NCBI RefSeq assembly: GCF_001270265.1
Contig: NZ_LGAP01000010.1
Span: 1 to 64,000, forward strand
DNA length: 64,000 nt
Reading direction: 5' to 3'
Source: Ensifer adhaerens
GTDB taxonomy: Bacteria > Pseudomonadota > Alphaproteobacteria > Rhizobiales > Rhizobiaceae
The notes under the pieces are model-generated. The model saw nothing but the letters and a program-made list of their open reading frames with translations, was not told the DNA's origin and ran no database searches. Position 1 is the stretch's first letter, and the number at the start of each line of letters is the position of its first letter. A program made the position numbers and the translations under genes. Positions 8,460-16,791 of the stretch are shown here, one piece after another.

Positions 8460-9776
8460 ATGACTTTCAAGAGACGTGATTTTCTTGCCGCATCCGCCGC
8501 GGTCGCGGGCATGGCCGGCCTTTCGCCTTTCGGCATCCGCTCGTCTTTCGCCCAAGGGGCGGAGCCGGCCTACAAGCCGGAGGACGGTGCAAACCTGAGG
8601 CTGTTGCGCTGGACACCCTTCGTCAAGGGTGACGAGGATGCATGGCTTGCCAACACCGCGAAGTTCACCCAAGCGACCGGTGTCGAGGTCCGCATCGACA
8701 AGGAAAGCTGGGAAGACATCCGCCCGAAAGCGGCCGTCGCTGCCAATGTCGGCTCCGGGCCGGATATGGTGATGTGCTGGTTCGACGATGCCCATCAATA
8801 TCCGGACAAGCTCGTCGATCTGACCGAACTCGCCAACTACCTCGGCGGCAAATACGGCGGCTGGTACGATGGCGTTAAGGGTTATGCTTCGCGCGGCGAC
8901 AAGTTCATCGCCATGCCGCTGGCGGCCATCGGCAATGCGATCTGCTACCGGGATAGTCACATGAAGGCGGCCGGCTTCAGCGAATTTCCGAAGGAAACCG
9001 ACGGATTCCTCGAACTCTGCAAAGCCATGAAGGCCAAGGGCACGCCAGCCGGCTTCCCGCACGGCAAGGCCGTCGGCGACGGCAACAACTATGCCCATTG
9101 GCTGCTCTGGAGCCATGGCGGCAAGATGGTCGATGAAGGTGGCAAGGTCGTCATCAACAGCCCCGAGACGCTCAAAGCGGTCAACTATGCCAAGGCGCTT
9201 TACGAGACCTTCATTCCGGGCACCGAGAGCTGGCTCGACATCAACAACAACCGGGCTTTCCTGGCGGGCCAGGTGTCGCTGACGGCGAACGGCGTCTCGC
9301 TCTATTATGCGTCGAAGAAGGACCCGGCGATGGCGGAACTTTCAGCCGACATCCGCACCACGAACTTCCCTGTCGGTCCGGTCGGCCAGAGCGTCGAGCT
9401 GCATCAGACGAGTTCGCTGCTGCTCTTCAGCCATACGAAATATCCGGAAGCGGCCAAGGCCTATATCAAGTTCATGATGGAGGCCGACCAGATGAATGCC
9501 TGGATCACGGGCTCCAGCGCGTATTGCTGCCAGCCGCTCAAGGCTTTCGCCGACAATCCCGTCTGGACGTCCGATCCGATCCACGCGCCTTATGCGCGCG
9601 CCTCCGAAACGCTGCGCCCGAACGGTTATGCCGGCCCGCTCGGCTATGCGTCCGCCGGCGTCATGGCCGACTACGTGCTGGTCGACATGTTCGCCACCGC
9701 GGTTACGGGGCAGATGACGCCGGAAGAGGCAATTGTAGAGGCTGAGCGCCGGGCAAACCGCTACTACCGGGTCTAA
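8460..9776 (+). CDS. Periplasmic solute-binding protein of the CUT1 importer, Tat leader
   Basis: A 438-residue family-1 (MalE/UgpB-like) binding protein. The N-terminus carries a twin-arginine leader: KRRDFLAASAAVAG, then a hydrophobic run and a likely cleavage after SSFAQG near residue 36. The mature part has typical hinge and ligand-lobe segments (VGSGPDMVMCWFDDAHQYPD, GNAICYRDS, AFLAGQVSLTANG). AGGAG at 8451 places the start at ATG 8460. It would capture the acid sugar or a related polyol in the periplasm and hand it to the two permeases downstream. Ligand identity is inferred only from the neighbouring catabolic genes. Confidence 0.88.
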   Translation: MTFKRRDFLAASAAVAGMAGLSPFGIRSSFAQGAEPAYKPEDGANLRLLRWTPFVKGDEDAWLANTAKFTQATGVEVRIDKESWEDIRPKAAVAANVGSGPDMVMCWFDDAHQYPDKLVDLTELANYLGGKYGGWYDGVKGYASRGDKFIAMPLAAIGNAICYRDSHMKAAGFSEFPKETDGFLELCKAMKAKGTPAGFPHGKAVGDGNNYAHWLLWSHGGKMVDEGGKVVINSPETLKAVNYAKALYETFIPGTESWLDINNNRAFLAGQVSLTANGVSLYYASKKDPAMAELSADIRTTNFPVGPVGQSVELHQTSSLLLFSHTKYPEAAKAYIKFMMEADQMNAWITGSSAYCCQPLKAFADNPVWTSDPIHAPYARASETLRPNGYAGPLGYASAGVMADYVLVDMFATAVTGQMTPEEAIVEAERRANRYYRV

Positions 9777-9810
9777 ATCCCAACGTGGCCTGCATAGGCC
9801 GCTGAGACAA

Positions 9811-9839
9811 GGTATCGGCGGAAATGCCCCGCCGATACC
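9811..9839 (+). terminator. Perfect hairpin after the binding-protein gene (stabiliser or attenuator)
   Basis: GGTATCGGCGG and CCGCCGATACC are perfect 11-bp arms with a 7-base loop, between the binding-protein stop and the first permease. No T-run follows. Such hairpins commonly protect the 3' end of an abundant binding-protein transcript, so partial termination or mRNA stabilisation is more likely than full termination. Confidence 0.6.
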
Positions 9840-9871
9840 CGTTCCCCAATCCGCTATACGGGAGATGTCCG

Positions 9872-10804
9872 ATGTCCACAGCGTCATCCAGGAAGCCGCC
9901 ATCCGCGATGGCCTCGCTCATGCAGAACAGGAACATGATTGGTTTCCTCTTCATGCTTCCGGCCGCCGTCTTCCTTGTCTGCTTCCTCACCTATCCACTC
10001 GGTCTCGGCGTCTGGCTTGGCTTTACCGACACGCGCATCGGTCGTGACGGGGTGTTCATCGGGCTCGAAAACTACATCTTCCTTGCCGAGGACTCGGTCT
10101 TCTGGCTCTCGGTCTTCAACACGCTGCTCTACACGATTGTGGCGTCGATCCTGAAATTCGTCTTCGGGCTCTGGCTGGCGCTGCTGCTGAATGAAAATTT
10201 GCCATTCAAGTCCTTCTTCCGGGCAATCGTACTCTTGCCCTGGGTCGTTCCCACCGTGCTCTCGGCGCTGGCCTTCTGGTGGATCTACGATGCGCAGTTC
10301 TCGATCATTTCATGGTCGCTGATGCAGCTCGGCGTGATCGACAGTCCGATTAACTTCCTGGGCGATCCGGAAAATGCCCGAGCCTCGGTGATCGCAGCCA
10401 ATGTCTGGCGCGGCATTCCTTTTGTCGCCATTTCGTTGCTGGCTGGCCTGCAGACCATTCCGGCTTCGCTGCAGGAGGCGGCGTCGCTGGACGGTGCAAC
10501 GAGCTGGCAACGCTTCCGCTATGTGACGTTGCCGATGCTGACGCCGATCATTGCCGTCGTCATGACCTTCTCGGTGCTGTTCACCTTCACCGATTTCCAG
10601 CTCATCTATGTGCTCACCAAGGGTGGGCCGGTGAATGCGACGCATCTGATGGCGACGCTGTCTTTCCAGCGCGGCATTCCCGGCGGACAGTTGGGCGAGG
10701 GGGCGGCGATCGCTGTGGCGATGATCCCCTTCCTGCTTGCCGCCATCATGTTCAGCTTCTTCGGTCTGCAACGCCGTAAATGGCAGCAGGGCGGCCAGGA
10801 TTGA
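9872..10804 (+). CDS. ABC importer permease, MalF/UgpA type
   Basis: A 310-residue inner-membrane protein with about six membrane segments (first at FLFMLPAAVFLVCFL). The permease coupling (EAA) loop is visible as LQEAASLDGATSWQRFRYVT followed by LPMLTPI. GGGAG seven bases upstream supports ATG 9872. It pairs with the MalG-type permease downstream to form the membrane channel of the CUT1 importer. The N-terminal 25 residues are polar and variable, as is usual. Confidence 0.88.
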   Translation: MSTASSRKPPSAMASLMQNRNMIGFLFMLPAAVFLVCFLTYPLGLGVWLGFTDTRIGRDGVFIGLENYIFLAEDSVFWLSVFNTLLYTIVASILKFVFGLWLALLLNENLPFKSFFRAIVLLPWVVPTVLSALAFWWIYDAQFSIISWSLMQLGVIDSPINFLGDPENARASVIAANVWRGIPFVAISLLAGLQTIPASLQEAASLDGATSWQRFRYVTLPMLTPIIAVVMTFSVLFTFTDFQLIYVLTKGGPVNATHLMATLSFQRGIPGGQLGEGAAIAVAMIPFLLAAIMFSFFGLQRRKWQQGGQD

Positions 10805-10820
10805 TTGGGGGAGAATGACG

Positions 10821-11720
10821 ATGACAACGACCGTGAAATCCGAAGATGCCGTTCTGACAGATGATGTACAGGGAATGAGCTATCTCAACCGCCTGCCACG
10901 CAGGATCGTGATGGTTTATCTTCCGATGGCGGTGTTCGTCTTCGTGCTGCTCTTTCCGTTCTACTGGATGGCGATCACTGCAGTGAAGCCGAATTCGCAG
11001 CTGACGGATTACAACAATTACAGCCCCTTCTGGGTGGTCGGGCCGACGCTTGACCATATCAAGTACCTGCTGCTCGAAACCTCCTATCCAGGCTGGCTGT
11101 GGAACACGATGCTGGTGGCGACCTGCGCGACGTTTCTGTCGCTTGCGGCTTCGGTCTTTGCGGCCTACGCGATCGAGCGGGTGCGGTTCTCGGGCTCGCG
11201 GCCGGTGGGCCTGATGATCTTTCTCGCCTATCTCGTGCCGCCCTCGATCCTGTTCATTCCGCTGGCATTCATCGTCTTCAAGTTCGGCATCTACGATTCC
11301 AGGCTGGCGCTGATCTTTACCTATCCGACCTTCCTCATTCCCTTCTGCACCTGGCTGTTGATGGGCTATTTCAGGTCGATCCCGTTCGAGCTCGAGGAGA
11401 GCGCGCTGGTGGATGGTGCGACGCGCTGGCAGATCCTGATCAAGATTATCCTGCCGCTTGCCGTCCCCGGCCTTATCTCGGCTGGTATCTTTGCCTTCAC
11501 GCTTTCCTGGAACGAGTTCATCTATGCGCTCACTTTCATCCAGTCTTCGGAGAACAAGACCGTGCCCGTGGGCGTGCTGACGGAGCTGGTCCGCGGCGAC
11601 GTGTTCGAATGGGGAGCGCTGATGGCGGGCGCGCTGTTCGGCTCGCTGCCGGTGGTGATCCTCTATTCCTTCTTCGTCGATTATTACGTGTCGTCCATGA
11701 CCGGGGCGGTGAAGGAATGA
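10821..11720 (+). CDS. ABC importer permease, MalG/UgpE type
   Basis: A 299-residue inner-membrane protein with six predicted membrane helices (first at MVYLPMAVFVFVLLFPF). Its coupling loop reads FELEESALVDGATRWQILIK. It starts 16 bp after the partner permease. The purine-rich GGGGGAG (10807-10813) favours ATG 10821 over ATG 10815, which would be only one base away. It is the last gene of the plus-strand erythronate operon and converges on otnC with 24 bp between stops. Confidence 0.88.
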   Translation: MTTTVKSEDAVLTDDVQGMSYLNRLPRRIVMVYLPMAVFVFVLLFPFYWMAITAVKPNSQLTDYNNYSPFWVVGPTLDHIKYLLLETSYPGWLWNTMLVATCATFLSLAASVFAAYAIERVRFSGSRPVGLMIFLAYLVPPSILFIPLAFIVFKFGIYDSRLALIFTYPTFLIPFCTWLLMGYFRSIPFELEESALVDGATRWQILIKIILPLAVPGLISAGIFAFTLSWNEFIYALTFIQSSENKTVPVGVLTELVRGDVFEWGALMAGALFGSLPVVILYSFFVDYYVSSMTGAVKE

Positions 11721-11744
11721 GTGCCTGCTTCAGGCGATAGCGCA

Positions 11745-12413
11745 TCAATCGTGGTCGTGGTCGTGATGCGACGGCAGGTCGAGGCCGAAGGTCTCGGTGA
11801 GATCTGCCACCTGCGCCGGGCTGAGGTAACGGGGGTTGAGGTTGCGCAGCAGCAGATAGAGCTTCGCCGTCTCCTCCAATTCCTCGGTGGCGAAAACGGC
11901 CGCCTCCAGGCTGTCGCCGGCGACGACTGGTCCGTGATTGGCCAGAAGGACCGACGAATATTTGCCCGCCAGCCCGCGGATCGCGTCGGCCACCGCCGGA
12001 TCGCCGGGACGGTAATAGGGGACCAGTGCGGTCTCGCCGGCGCGCATGAGATAATAGGGCGTCATCGGCGGCAGGGCGGCGCGCGGATCGATCTCCGGCA
12101 GCATGGTCAGCGCAACCGCGTGGGTGGAATGAAGATGGACGATGGCGCGGGCGCTGCCGCGCGTTTCGTAGAGGGCCGTGTGAAGCGGAATTTCCTTGGT
12201 CGGCTTGTCGCCGGACACGAGACGCCCGGCGGCATCGAGCCTTGAGATACGGGCCGGGTCGAGGAAACCGAGCGAGGCGTTGGTCGGCGTGACCAGCCAG
12301 CCGCCATCCTCCAGCCGCAGCGATATATTGCCCGACGACCCGGGCGTCAGCCCGCGTTCGAACAGCGAGCGGCCGTAGCGGCAGATTTCCTCACGCAGGC
12401 GCGCCTCGGACAT
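11745..12413 (-). CDS. otnC: 3-oxo-tetronate 4-phosphate decarboxylase (class II aldolase family)
   Basis: A 222-residue class II aldolase/adducin-fold enzyme. It has the phosphate loop GSSGNISLRLEDG (about residues 23-35), zinc-ligand histidines in IVHLHSTHAVAL and a third in LLANHGPVVAG. OtnC decarboxylates 3-oxo-tetronate 4-phosphate to dihydroxyacetone phosphate and CO2, the last step of both the D-erythronate and L-threonate branches. It is transcribed with the LacI gene (16 bp apart, same strand) and faces the ABC operon. GGAGG lies eight bases before ATG 12413. The tail SHHDHDHD is a His/Asp-rich extension of unknown use. Confidence 0.82.
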   Translation of the reverse strand: MSEARLREEICRYGRSLFERGLTPGSSGNISLRLEDGGWLVTPTNASLGFLDPARISRLDAAGRLVSGDKPTKEIPLHTALYETRGSARAIVHLHSTHAVALTMLPEIDPRAALPPMTPYYLMRAGETALVPYYRPGDPAVADAIRGLAGKYSSVLLANHGPVVAGDSLEAAVFATEELEETAKLYLLLRNLNPRYLSPAQVADLTETFGLDLPSHHDHDHD

Positions 12414-12429
12414 GATTGTTCCTCCAGTA

Positions 12430-13428
12430 TTAGGCGGTTGCCCCTTCGATCAGCTCGAAACCGAGATCGACGACCTGGGGTGGCGAATTGGTGACGACAA
12501 GTTGTGCAGCCACCTGTCCGGTCGCAACGCGGGGCGTGCGGATGGTCGAGAGCGGCTGCGGCGTTGCCCGGCCGATATCGAGGCCGTTATAGCCGAAAAT
12601 GGCAAGCTGCGAGGGGATCGCAATCCCCCGCGCCAGACAGTGAAAATAGCCGCCCAGCGCCATGTCGTCGTTGGAGAAATAGACCGCGTCGAGATCGGGC
12701 ATCCGGGCGAGCAGCCGCTCCAGTCCCAGCCTGCCGTTTTCCACCGACGATGCCCCGGCGAGAATTTCGCGATCGGCGAGGGGGGCGTCATGCGCGCCCA
12801 GCGTTTCGCAAAAAGCGGAAAACCGCTTGCCGGCGCGGGTATCGCGGTCGAGGTCGTGGCCGACATACCCGATCCGGCGATAGCCTCGCTTGAGCAGGAA
12901 AGCCGCGCTTTCGCGCCCGGCTGTGCGGTTGGAGAAACCGACCGCCAGATCAAGCGCATCGCCGTCCAGATCGAGCAGCTCGACGATCCGGCAGCCGCTT
13001 GCGCGCAGCATCTTCACCGTGCCCTCCGTGTGCTCGTACCCCGCCAGCATCACCGCCGCGGGCCGCCAGGCGAGCATCGCGGCGGCAAGCGCTTCTTCCT
13101 TCCCCGGGTCATAGTCGGTGACGGAGAAGACCGCCTGATACCGGTTTTCCTCCAGAACGGCGCTGGCGCCGCGCAGTACATCGGGAAAGACGATGTTGGA
13201 TAGCGAGGGAATGACGAAGGCGACAAGGCGCGAAGCGGTGGAGGCGAGCGTTCCTGCGATCCGGTTCGGCACATAGCCGAGCCGCTCGACCGCAGCCATC
13301 ACCCGGTCCCGCGTCTTGCCGGAAAACGAGCCGTGGTTGCGCAGCACCCGCGAGACCGTGCTCTCGCCGACGCCGGCCGCTTCCGCGACCTCGGCAAGCG
13401 TCACTGTCGCCTGGTGTTTGAACTCCAT
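12430..13428 (-). CDS. LacI-family transcriptional regulator
   Basis: A 332-residue LacI/GalR repressor. The N-terminal HTH is TLAEVAEAAGVGESTVSRVL followed by the hinge YVPNRIAGTLAS. The effector core starts at LVAFVIPSLSNIVFPDVLRG and contains the ligand-contact segment YFSNDDMALGGYF. ATG 13428 is preferred over the upstream GTG at 13434. It is divergent from the MFS-ltnD-otnI-otnK operon, with three matching palindromic operators in the 242-bp gap. It should repress both directions until an acid-sugar inducer binds. GntR-type gluconate repressors of this family respond to sugar acids, which agrees with the context. Confidence 0.9.
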   Translation of the reverse strand: MEFKHQATVTLAEVAEAAGVGESTVSRVLRNHGSFSGKTRDRVMAAVERLGYVPNRIAGTLASTASRLVAFVIPSLSNIVFPDVLRGASAVLEENRYQAVFSVTDYDPGKEEALAAAMLAWRPAAVMLAGYEHTEGTVKMLRASGCRIVELLDLDGDALDLAVGFSNRTAGRESAAFLLKRGYRRIGYVGHDLDRDTRAGKRFSAFCETLGAHDAPLADREILAGASSVENGRLGLERLLARMPDLDAVYFSNDDMALGGYFHCLARGIAIPSQLAIFGYNGLDIGRATPQPLSTIRTPRVATGQVAAQLVVTNSPPQVVDLGFELIEGATA

Positions 13429-13546
13429 AGTCACTTTCGAACCCGGCCTTGGGTGGGCGCTTCAGCCGCTAAGGCGTCATCCCTCCGGTGTCGCCCACCA
13501 TGCAGTCCTCATTTTTCACCACTCTCTTCAAGAAGCAAGATTTTTT

Positions 13547-13560
13547 TGGCAGCGCTACCA
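13547..13560. promoter_or_regulatory. LacI-type operator 1 (TGGCAGCGCTACCA)
   Basis: A 14-bp palindrome with one mismatched pair against the other two copies, in the divergent promoter region. The centre lies 23 bp from operator 2, close to two helical turns. Confidence 0.75.
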
Positions 13561-13569
13561 ATTTTGCGT

Positions 13570-13583
13570 TGGCAGCGCTGCCA
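13570..13583. promoter_or_regulatory. LacI-type operator 2 (TGGCAGCGCTGCCA, perfect)
   Basis: A perfect 14-bp palindrome with the central GCGC symmetry used by many LacI-family repressors of Rhizobiales. It is the middle of three copies. Confidence 0.8.
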
Positions 13584-13600
13584 AAATGGATTAAAGAAAA

Positions 13601-13614
13601 TGGCAGCGCTGCCA
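13601..13614. promoter_or_regulatory. LacI-type operator 3 (TGGCAGCGCTGCCA, perfect)
   Basis: A third copy, identical to operator 2, with its centre 31 bp away (about three helical turns). It lies 57 bp before the MFS start codon and so probably overlaps or follows that promoter. Its helical phasing suits repressor tetramers or cooperative dimers. Confidence 0.8.
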
Positions 13615-13670
13615 TTATTGGCTCGGCGTGCCGCGGAAGGAGACCGCGGCAACAATTGGAGGAGAAAATC

Positions 13671-14987
13671 ATGACGCTGCAAACGCAGGCGCAAGTCGAT
13701 GGCGCGTACGCCGCACAGACGGTGGAAGACCGGGCCTATGGCAAGGTATTCTGGAGAATCGTTCCCTTTTTGATGCTGTGCTACGTGGTCGCCTATCTCG
13801 ACCGCGTCAATGTCGGCTTCGCGAAGCTGCAGATGTCGAGTGAGCTCGGCCTCTCGGAAGCGGCCTATGGCATCGGCGCAGGTATTTTCTTCATCGGCTA
13901 TTTTCTGTTTGAAGTGCCGAGCAACATTATCATGAACAAGGTCGGCGCGCGGGTGTGGATTGCCCGCATCATGGTCACCTGGGGCGTCATTTCCGCCGCC
14001 TTCATGTTCACCTCGTCGGAAGCCGTCTTCTATGTCCTACGTTTCCTGCTGGGCGTTGCCGAAGCGGGATTTTTCCCCGGCATCATTCTCTATCTGACCG
14101 CTTGGTATCCGGCCCATCGCCGCGGCAGAATCATCACCACCTTCATGTCCGCAATCCCGATATCCGCCATTTTCGGTAATCCGCTTTCGGGTCTCTTGAT
14201 GGACAGCTTCCACGGCACGCATGGCCTTTCCGGCTGGCAGTGGATGTTCCTGATCGAAGCCATCCCGGCCATCCTTTTCGGCGTCGCCACGTTCTTCTAC
14301 CTTGATGATACGATCCGTGACGCGAAATGGCTGAACGAAGACGAAAAGCGTGTGCTGGCGGCCAATATCGAGGCGGAGAACCGGGCCAAGGCCTCGAGCC
14401 CGCACAGCATTACCGGAACGCTGACGGACCGCCGCGTCTGGCTGATGTGCCTCATCTATTTCTGCTTCGTGCTTGGGCAATACGGCCTGAATTTCTGGAT
14501 GCCCTCCATAGTCAAGGCCTCCGGCGTCAGCGGGAACCTGAATATCGGCCTGATTTCCGCTATCCCCTATATCTGCACGTTCGTTGCCATGCTGGTGCTC
14601 GGACGCTCCGCCGACAGGCTGCGTGAACGCCGGTGGCACCTGGTCATTCCCGCCCTCATCGCCGCCGGTGGTTTTGTCGCGGCAACGACGGCAACAAGCA
14701 CGACGGTCTCAATCGTCTGCCTCTCGCTGGCCGCTGCGGGCGCCATCAGTTGCGCGCCGCTCTTCTGGTCGCTTCCGACCGCTTTTCTCGCCGGCACGGG
14801 CGCGGCCGCCGGCATCGCCTGGATCAATTCGGTCGGCAATCTCGCCGGGTTCCTCGGGCCGTTTCTGGTGGGCTATCTGAAGGATCTTACGGGCAGCAAT
14901 AGCGCGGGCATGTATCTTCTCGCCGCAGCCCTGGTCATCGGTTCGCTGGCGGTGTTGACGGTTCCGGCGAAAACCGTCAACCGGTAA
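13671..14987 (+). CDS. MFS transporter, anion:cation symporter (ACS) type, acid-sugar uptake
   Basis: A 438-residue, 12-helix carrier. The opening AYGKVFWRIVPFLMLCYVVA and YLDRVNVGFAKLQM are hallmark ACS-family sequence (tartrate, phthalate, glucarate and hexuronate carriers). Further landmarks are AEAGFFPGIILYLTAWYP and RRGRIITTFMS. GGAGGAG precedes ATG 13671 by about seven bases. It is the first gene of the LacI-controlled operon with ltnD, otnI and otnK, so it most likely imports L-threonate or a related tetronate by proton symport. This gives the locus a second import route beside the ABC system. Confidence 0.88.
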   Translation: MTLQTQAQVDGAYAAQTVEDRAYGKVFWRIVPFLMLCYVVAYLDRVNVGFAKLQMSSELGLSEAAYGIGAGIFFIGYFLFEVPSNIIMNKVGARVWIARIMVTWGVISAAFMFTSSEAVFYVLRFLLGVAEAGFFPGIILYLTAWYPAHRRGRIITTFMSAIPISAIFGNPLSGLLMDSFHGTHGLSGWQWMFLIEAIPAILFGVATFFYLDDTIRDAKWLNEDEKRVLAANIEAENRAKASSPHSITGTLTDRRVWLMCLIYFCFVLGQYGLNFWMPSIVKASGVSGNLNIGLISAIPYICTFVAMLVLGRSADRLRERRWHLVIPALIAAGGFVAATTATSTTVSIVCLSLAAAGAISCAPLFWSLPTAFLAGTGAAAGIAWINSVGNLAGFLGPFLVGYLKDLTGSNSAGMYLLAAALVIGSLAVLTVPAKTVNR

Positions 14988-14993
14988 ACACCG

Positions 14994-15023
14994 GCCCCTC
15001 CGGGTGGCAGCATCCGGAGGGGC
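14994..15023 (+). terminator. Perfect hairpin between MFS and ltnD genes
   Basis: GCCCCTCCGG and CCGGAGGGGC are 10-bp arms with a 10-base loop. The following bases (AGCTCTTCCTTTAC) are only weakly T-rich, and the operon continues, so this is probably an attenuator or stabiliser. Confidence 0.55.
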
Positions 15024-15055
15024 AGCTCTTCCTTTACAAGACTGGAGAACTCGTG

Positions 15056-16000
15056 ATGTCACCGCTTGCTGAAAACTCAGGCCCCGCAGTTGTCGCGGCC
15101 GTCATCGGCCTTGGCTCCATGGGGCTCGGAATGGCCCGGTCGATGAAGCGCGCAGGCCTCGACGTCGTTGGGTATGACATCACTCCTGCGGCGGTGGACC
15201 GCTTCACCACCGAGGGCGGACGCGGCGCGGCCACGCCCGCCGGTGCGGCAAAGGATGCCGACATTGTCGTCTCCGTCGTCGTCAACGGTGCGCAGACCGA
15301 GGCTGTGCTGTTCGGCGTCGAGGGTGTCGCGAGGACGATGAAGCCCGGAGCAGTCTTCATTTCGTCGGCGACCATGGATCCCGCCGTCGCGCGCGATCTG
15401 GCACAACGGGTGGAGGCTCTTGGTCTGCATTATCTCGACGCACCGATTTCGGGTGGCGCCGCCAAGGCGGCAAACGGCGAACTGACGATCATGGCATCCG
15501 GCTCCAGGCAGGCGTTCGACACGGCCCGCCCGGGTCTCGACGCCATGGCGGGCAAGGTCTACGAGCTCGGCGACGCGGCCGGAACCGGTGCTGCCTTCAA
15601 GATGATCAACCAGCTTCTCGCCGGCGTGCACATCGCGGCGGCCTGCGAGGCCATAGCCTTCGCCGCCAAGCAGGGCCTCGACCTCGACAAGGTCTATGAG
15701 GTGATCACGGCCTCGGCTGGCAATTCGTGGATGTTCGAAAACCGCGTGCCGCATGTGCTGGCCGGAGACTATACTCCGCTGAGCAGCATCGAGATTTTCG
15801 TCAAGGACCTCGGCATCGTCCAGGATATGGCTCGCTGCGAGCGCTATCCGGTACCGCTCGCAGCTGCGGCCCTGCAGATGTATTTGGGTGCGTCCGGAGC
15901 CGGCATGGGCCGCGACGACGATTCCTCGCTCGCGCGGCTCTACGCCCAGCTGTCGGGTGCAACATTGCCCGGTGCGACCAAAGAGCCTCAGAAGCCGTAA
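15056..16000 (+). CDS. ltnD: L-threonate dehydrogenase (3-hydroxyisobutyrate dehydrogenase family)
   Basis: A 314-residue beta-hydroxyacid dehydrogenase. The NAD loop is VIGLGSMGLGMARSMKRAG near residue 15, the substrate loop is DAPISGGAAKAANGELTIMA, and the catalytic Lys is in AAFKMINQLLAGVHIA. LtnD oxidises L-threonate at C2 to 2-oxo-tetronate, which OtnI then isomerises. The family also includes 2-hydroxy-3-oxopropionate reductase. Adjacency to otnI and otnK is what favours LtnD. GGAG at 15044 suits ATG 15056 over the in-frame GTG 15053. The next gene starts 11 bp downstream. Confidence 0.82.
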   Translation: MSPLAENSGPAVVAAVIGLGSMGLGMARSMKRAGLDVVGYDITPAAVDRFTTEGGRGAATPAGAAKDADIVVSVVVNGAQTEAVLFGVEGVARTMKPGAVFISSATMDPAVARDLAQRVEALGLHYLDAPISGGAAKAANGELTIMASGSRQAFDTARPGLDAMAGKVYELGDAAGTGAAFKMINQLLAGVHIAAACEAIAFAAKQGLDLDKVYEVITASAGNSWMFENRVPHVLAGDYTPLSSIEIFVKDLGIVQDMARCERYPVPLAAAALQMYLGASGAGMGRDDDSSLARLYAQLSGATLPGATKEPQKP

Positions 16001-16011
16001 GGAACGCCACC

Positions 16012-16788
16012 ATGCCGGTTTTCGCCGCCAACCTGACGATGATGTTCAACGAATGGCCGTTCCTCGACCGCTTCGACGCCGCGGCCGATGCCGGGTTTGC
16101 CGCCGTCGAATATCTCTTTCCCTATGAAGCCGCACCGGAGGCAATCGCCGAACGGCTCGCCCGCAACAATCTGCAGCAGGCCTTGTTCAACCTGCCGCCG
16201 GGCGATTGGGCCGCCGGCGAGAGGGGTATCGCGGCGCTTCCCGGACGGTTCGATGCGCTGAAAGCGGGCGTCGAGCGGGCGCTGGACTATGCGGCGGCGA
16301 CGGGTGTCGGGCGGCTGCACCTGATGGCCGGCCTTGCTGATCCCCACGACGAAGACGCAGCCTCATCTTACCGGCGCTCCGTCGCCTACGTTGCGGGGCG
16401 GCTTTCAGAGGAGGGCATCGACCTGTTGCTCGAGCCGATCAACGGGCGAAACATGCCGGGCTACTTCCTCAATGACTTCGGCGCGGCCGAAAAGCTGATC
16501 GCGGAACTCGGTATGCCGAACCTGAAACTGCAGTTCGACATCTATCACCGCCAGATCCTGCATGGCGACGTGGTCATGGCCTTGCGCCGCCTGCTGCCGA
16601 TCACCGGCCATATCCAGATCGCCAGCGTGCCGTCGCGCAACGAGCCGGACGGGGAGGAGTTGAACTATCCCTATCTGTTCGTGGAAATCGACCGACTCGG
16701 TTACGGCGGCTTTGTCGGCTGCGAATACATCCCCCGTGGTCGTACGCTGGACGGCCTCGACTGGTTCAGACCTTTTGCACGGAGCTAG
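16012..16788 (+). CDS. otnI: 2-oxo-tetronate isomerase (hydroxypyruvate isomerase family)
   Basis: A 258-residue TIM-barrel isomerase of the xylose-isomerase-like superfamily. Metal-site acids and family landmarks are visible: FAANLTMMFNEWPFLDRFDA at the start, LLEPINGRNMPGYFLND (Glu), LKLQFDIYHRQIL (Asp/His), HIQIASVPSRNEPDGEE and GCEYIPRG (Glu). OtnI converts 2-oxo-tetronate to 3-oxo-tetronate, linking the L-threonate branch to the shared kinase step. The gene lies between ltnD (11 bp) and otnK (3 bp), a tight operon. Confidence 0.85.
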   Translation: MPVFAANLTMMFNEWPFLDRFDAAADAGFAAVEYLFPYEAAPEAIAERLARNNLQQALFNLPPGDWAAGERGIAALPGRFDALKAGVERALDYAAATGVGRLHLMAGLADPHDEDAASSYRRSVAYVAGRLSEEGIDLLLEPINGRNMPGYFLNDFGAAEKLIAELGMPNLKLQFDIYHRQILHGDVVMALRRLLPITGHIQIASVPSRNEPDGEELNYPYLFVEIDRLGYGGFVGCEYIPRGRTLDGLDWFRPFARS

Positions 16789-16791
16789 CTG

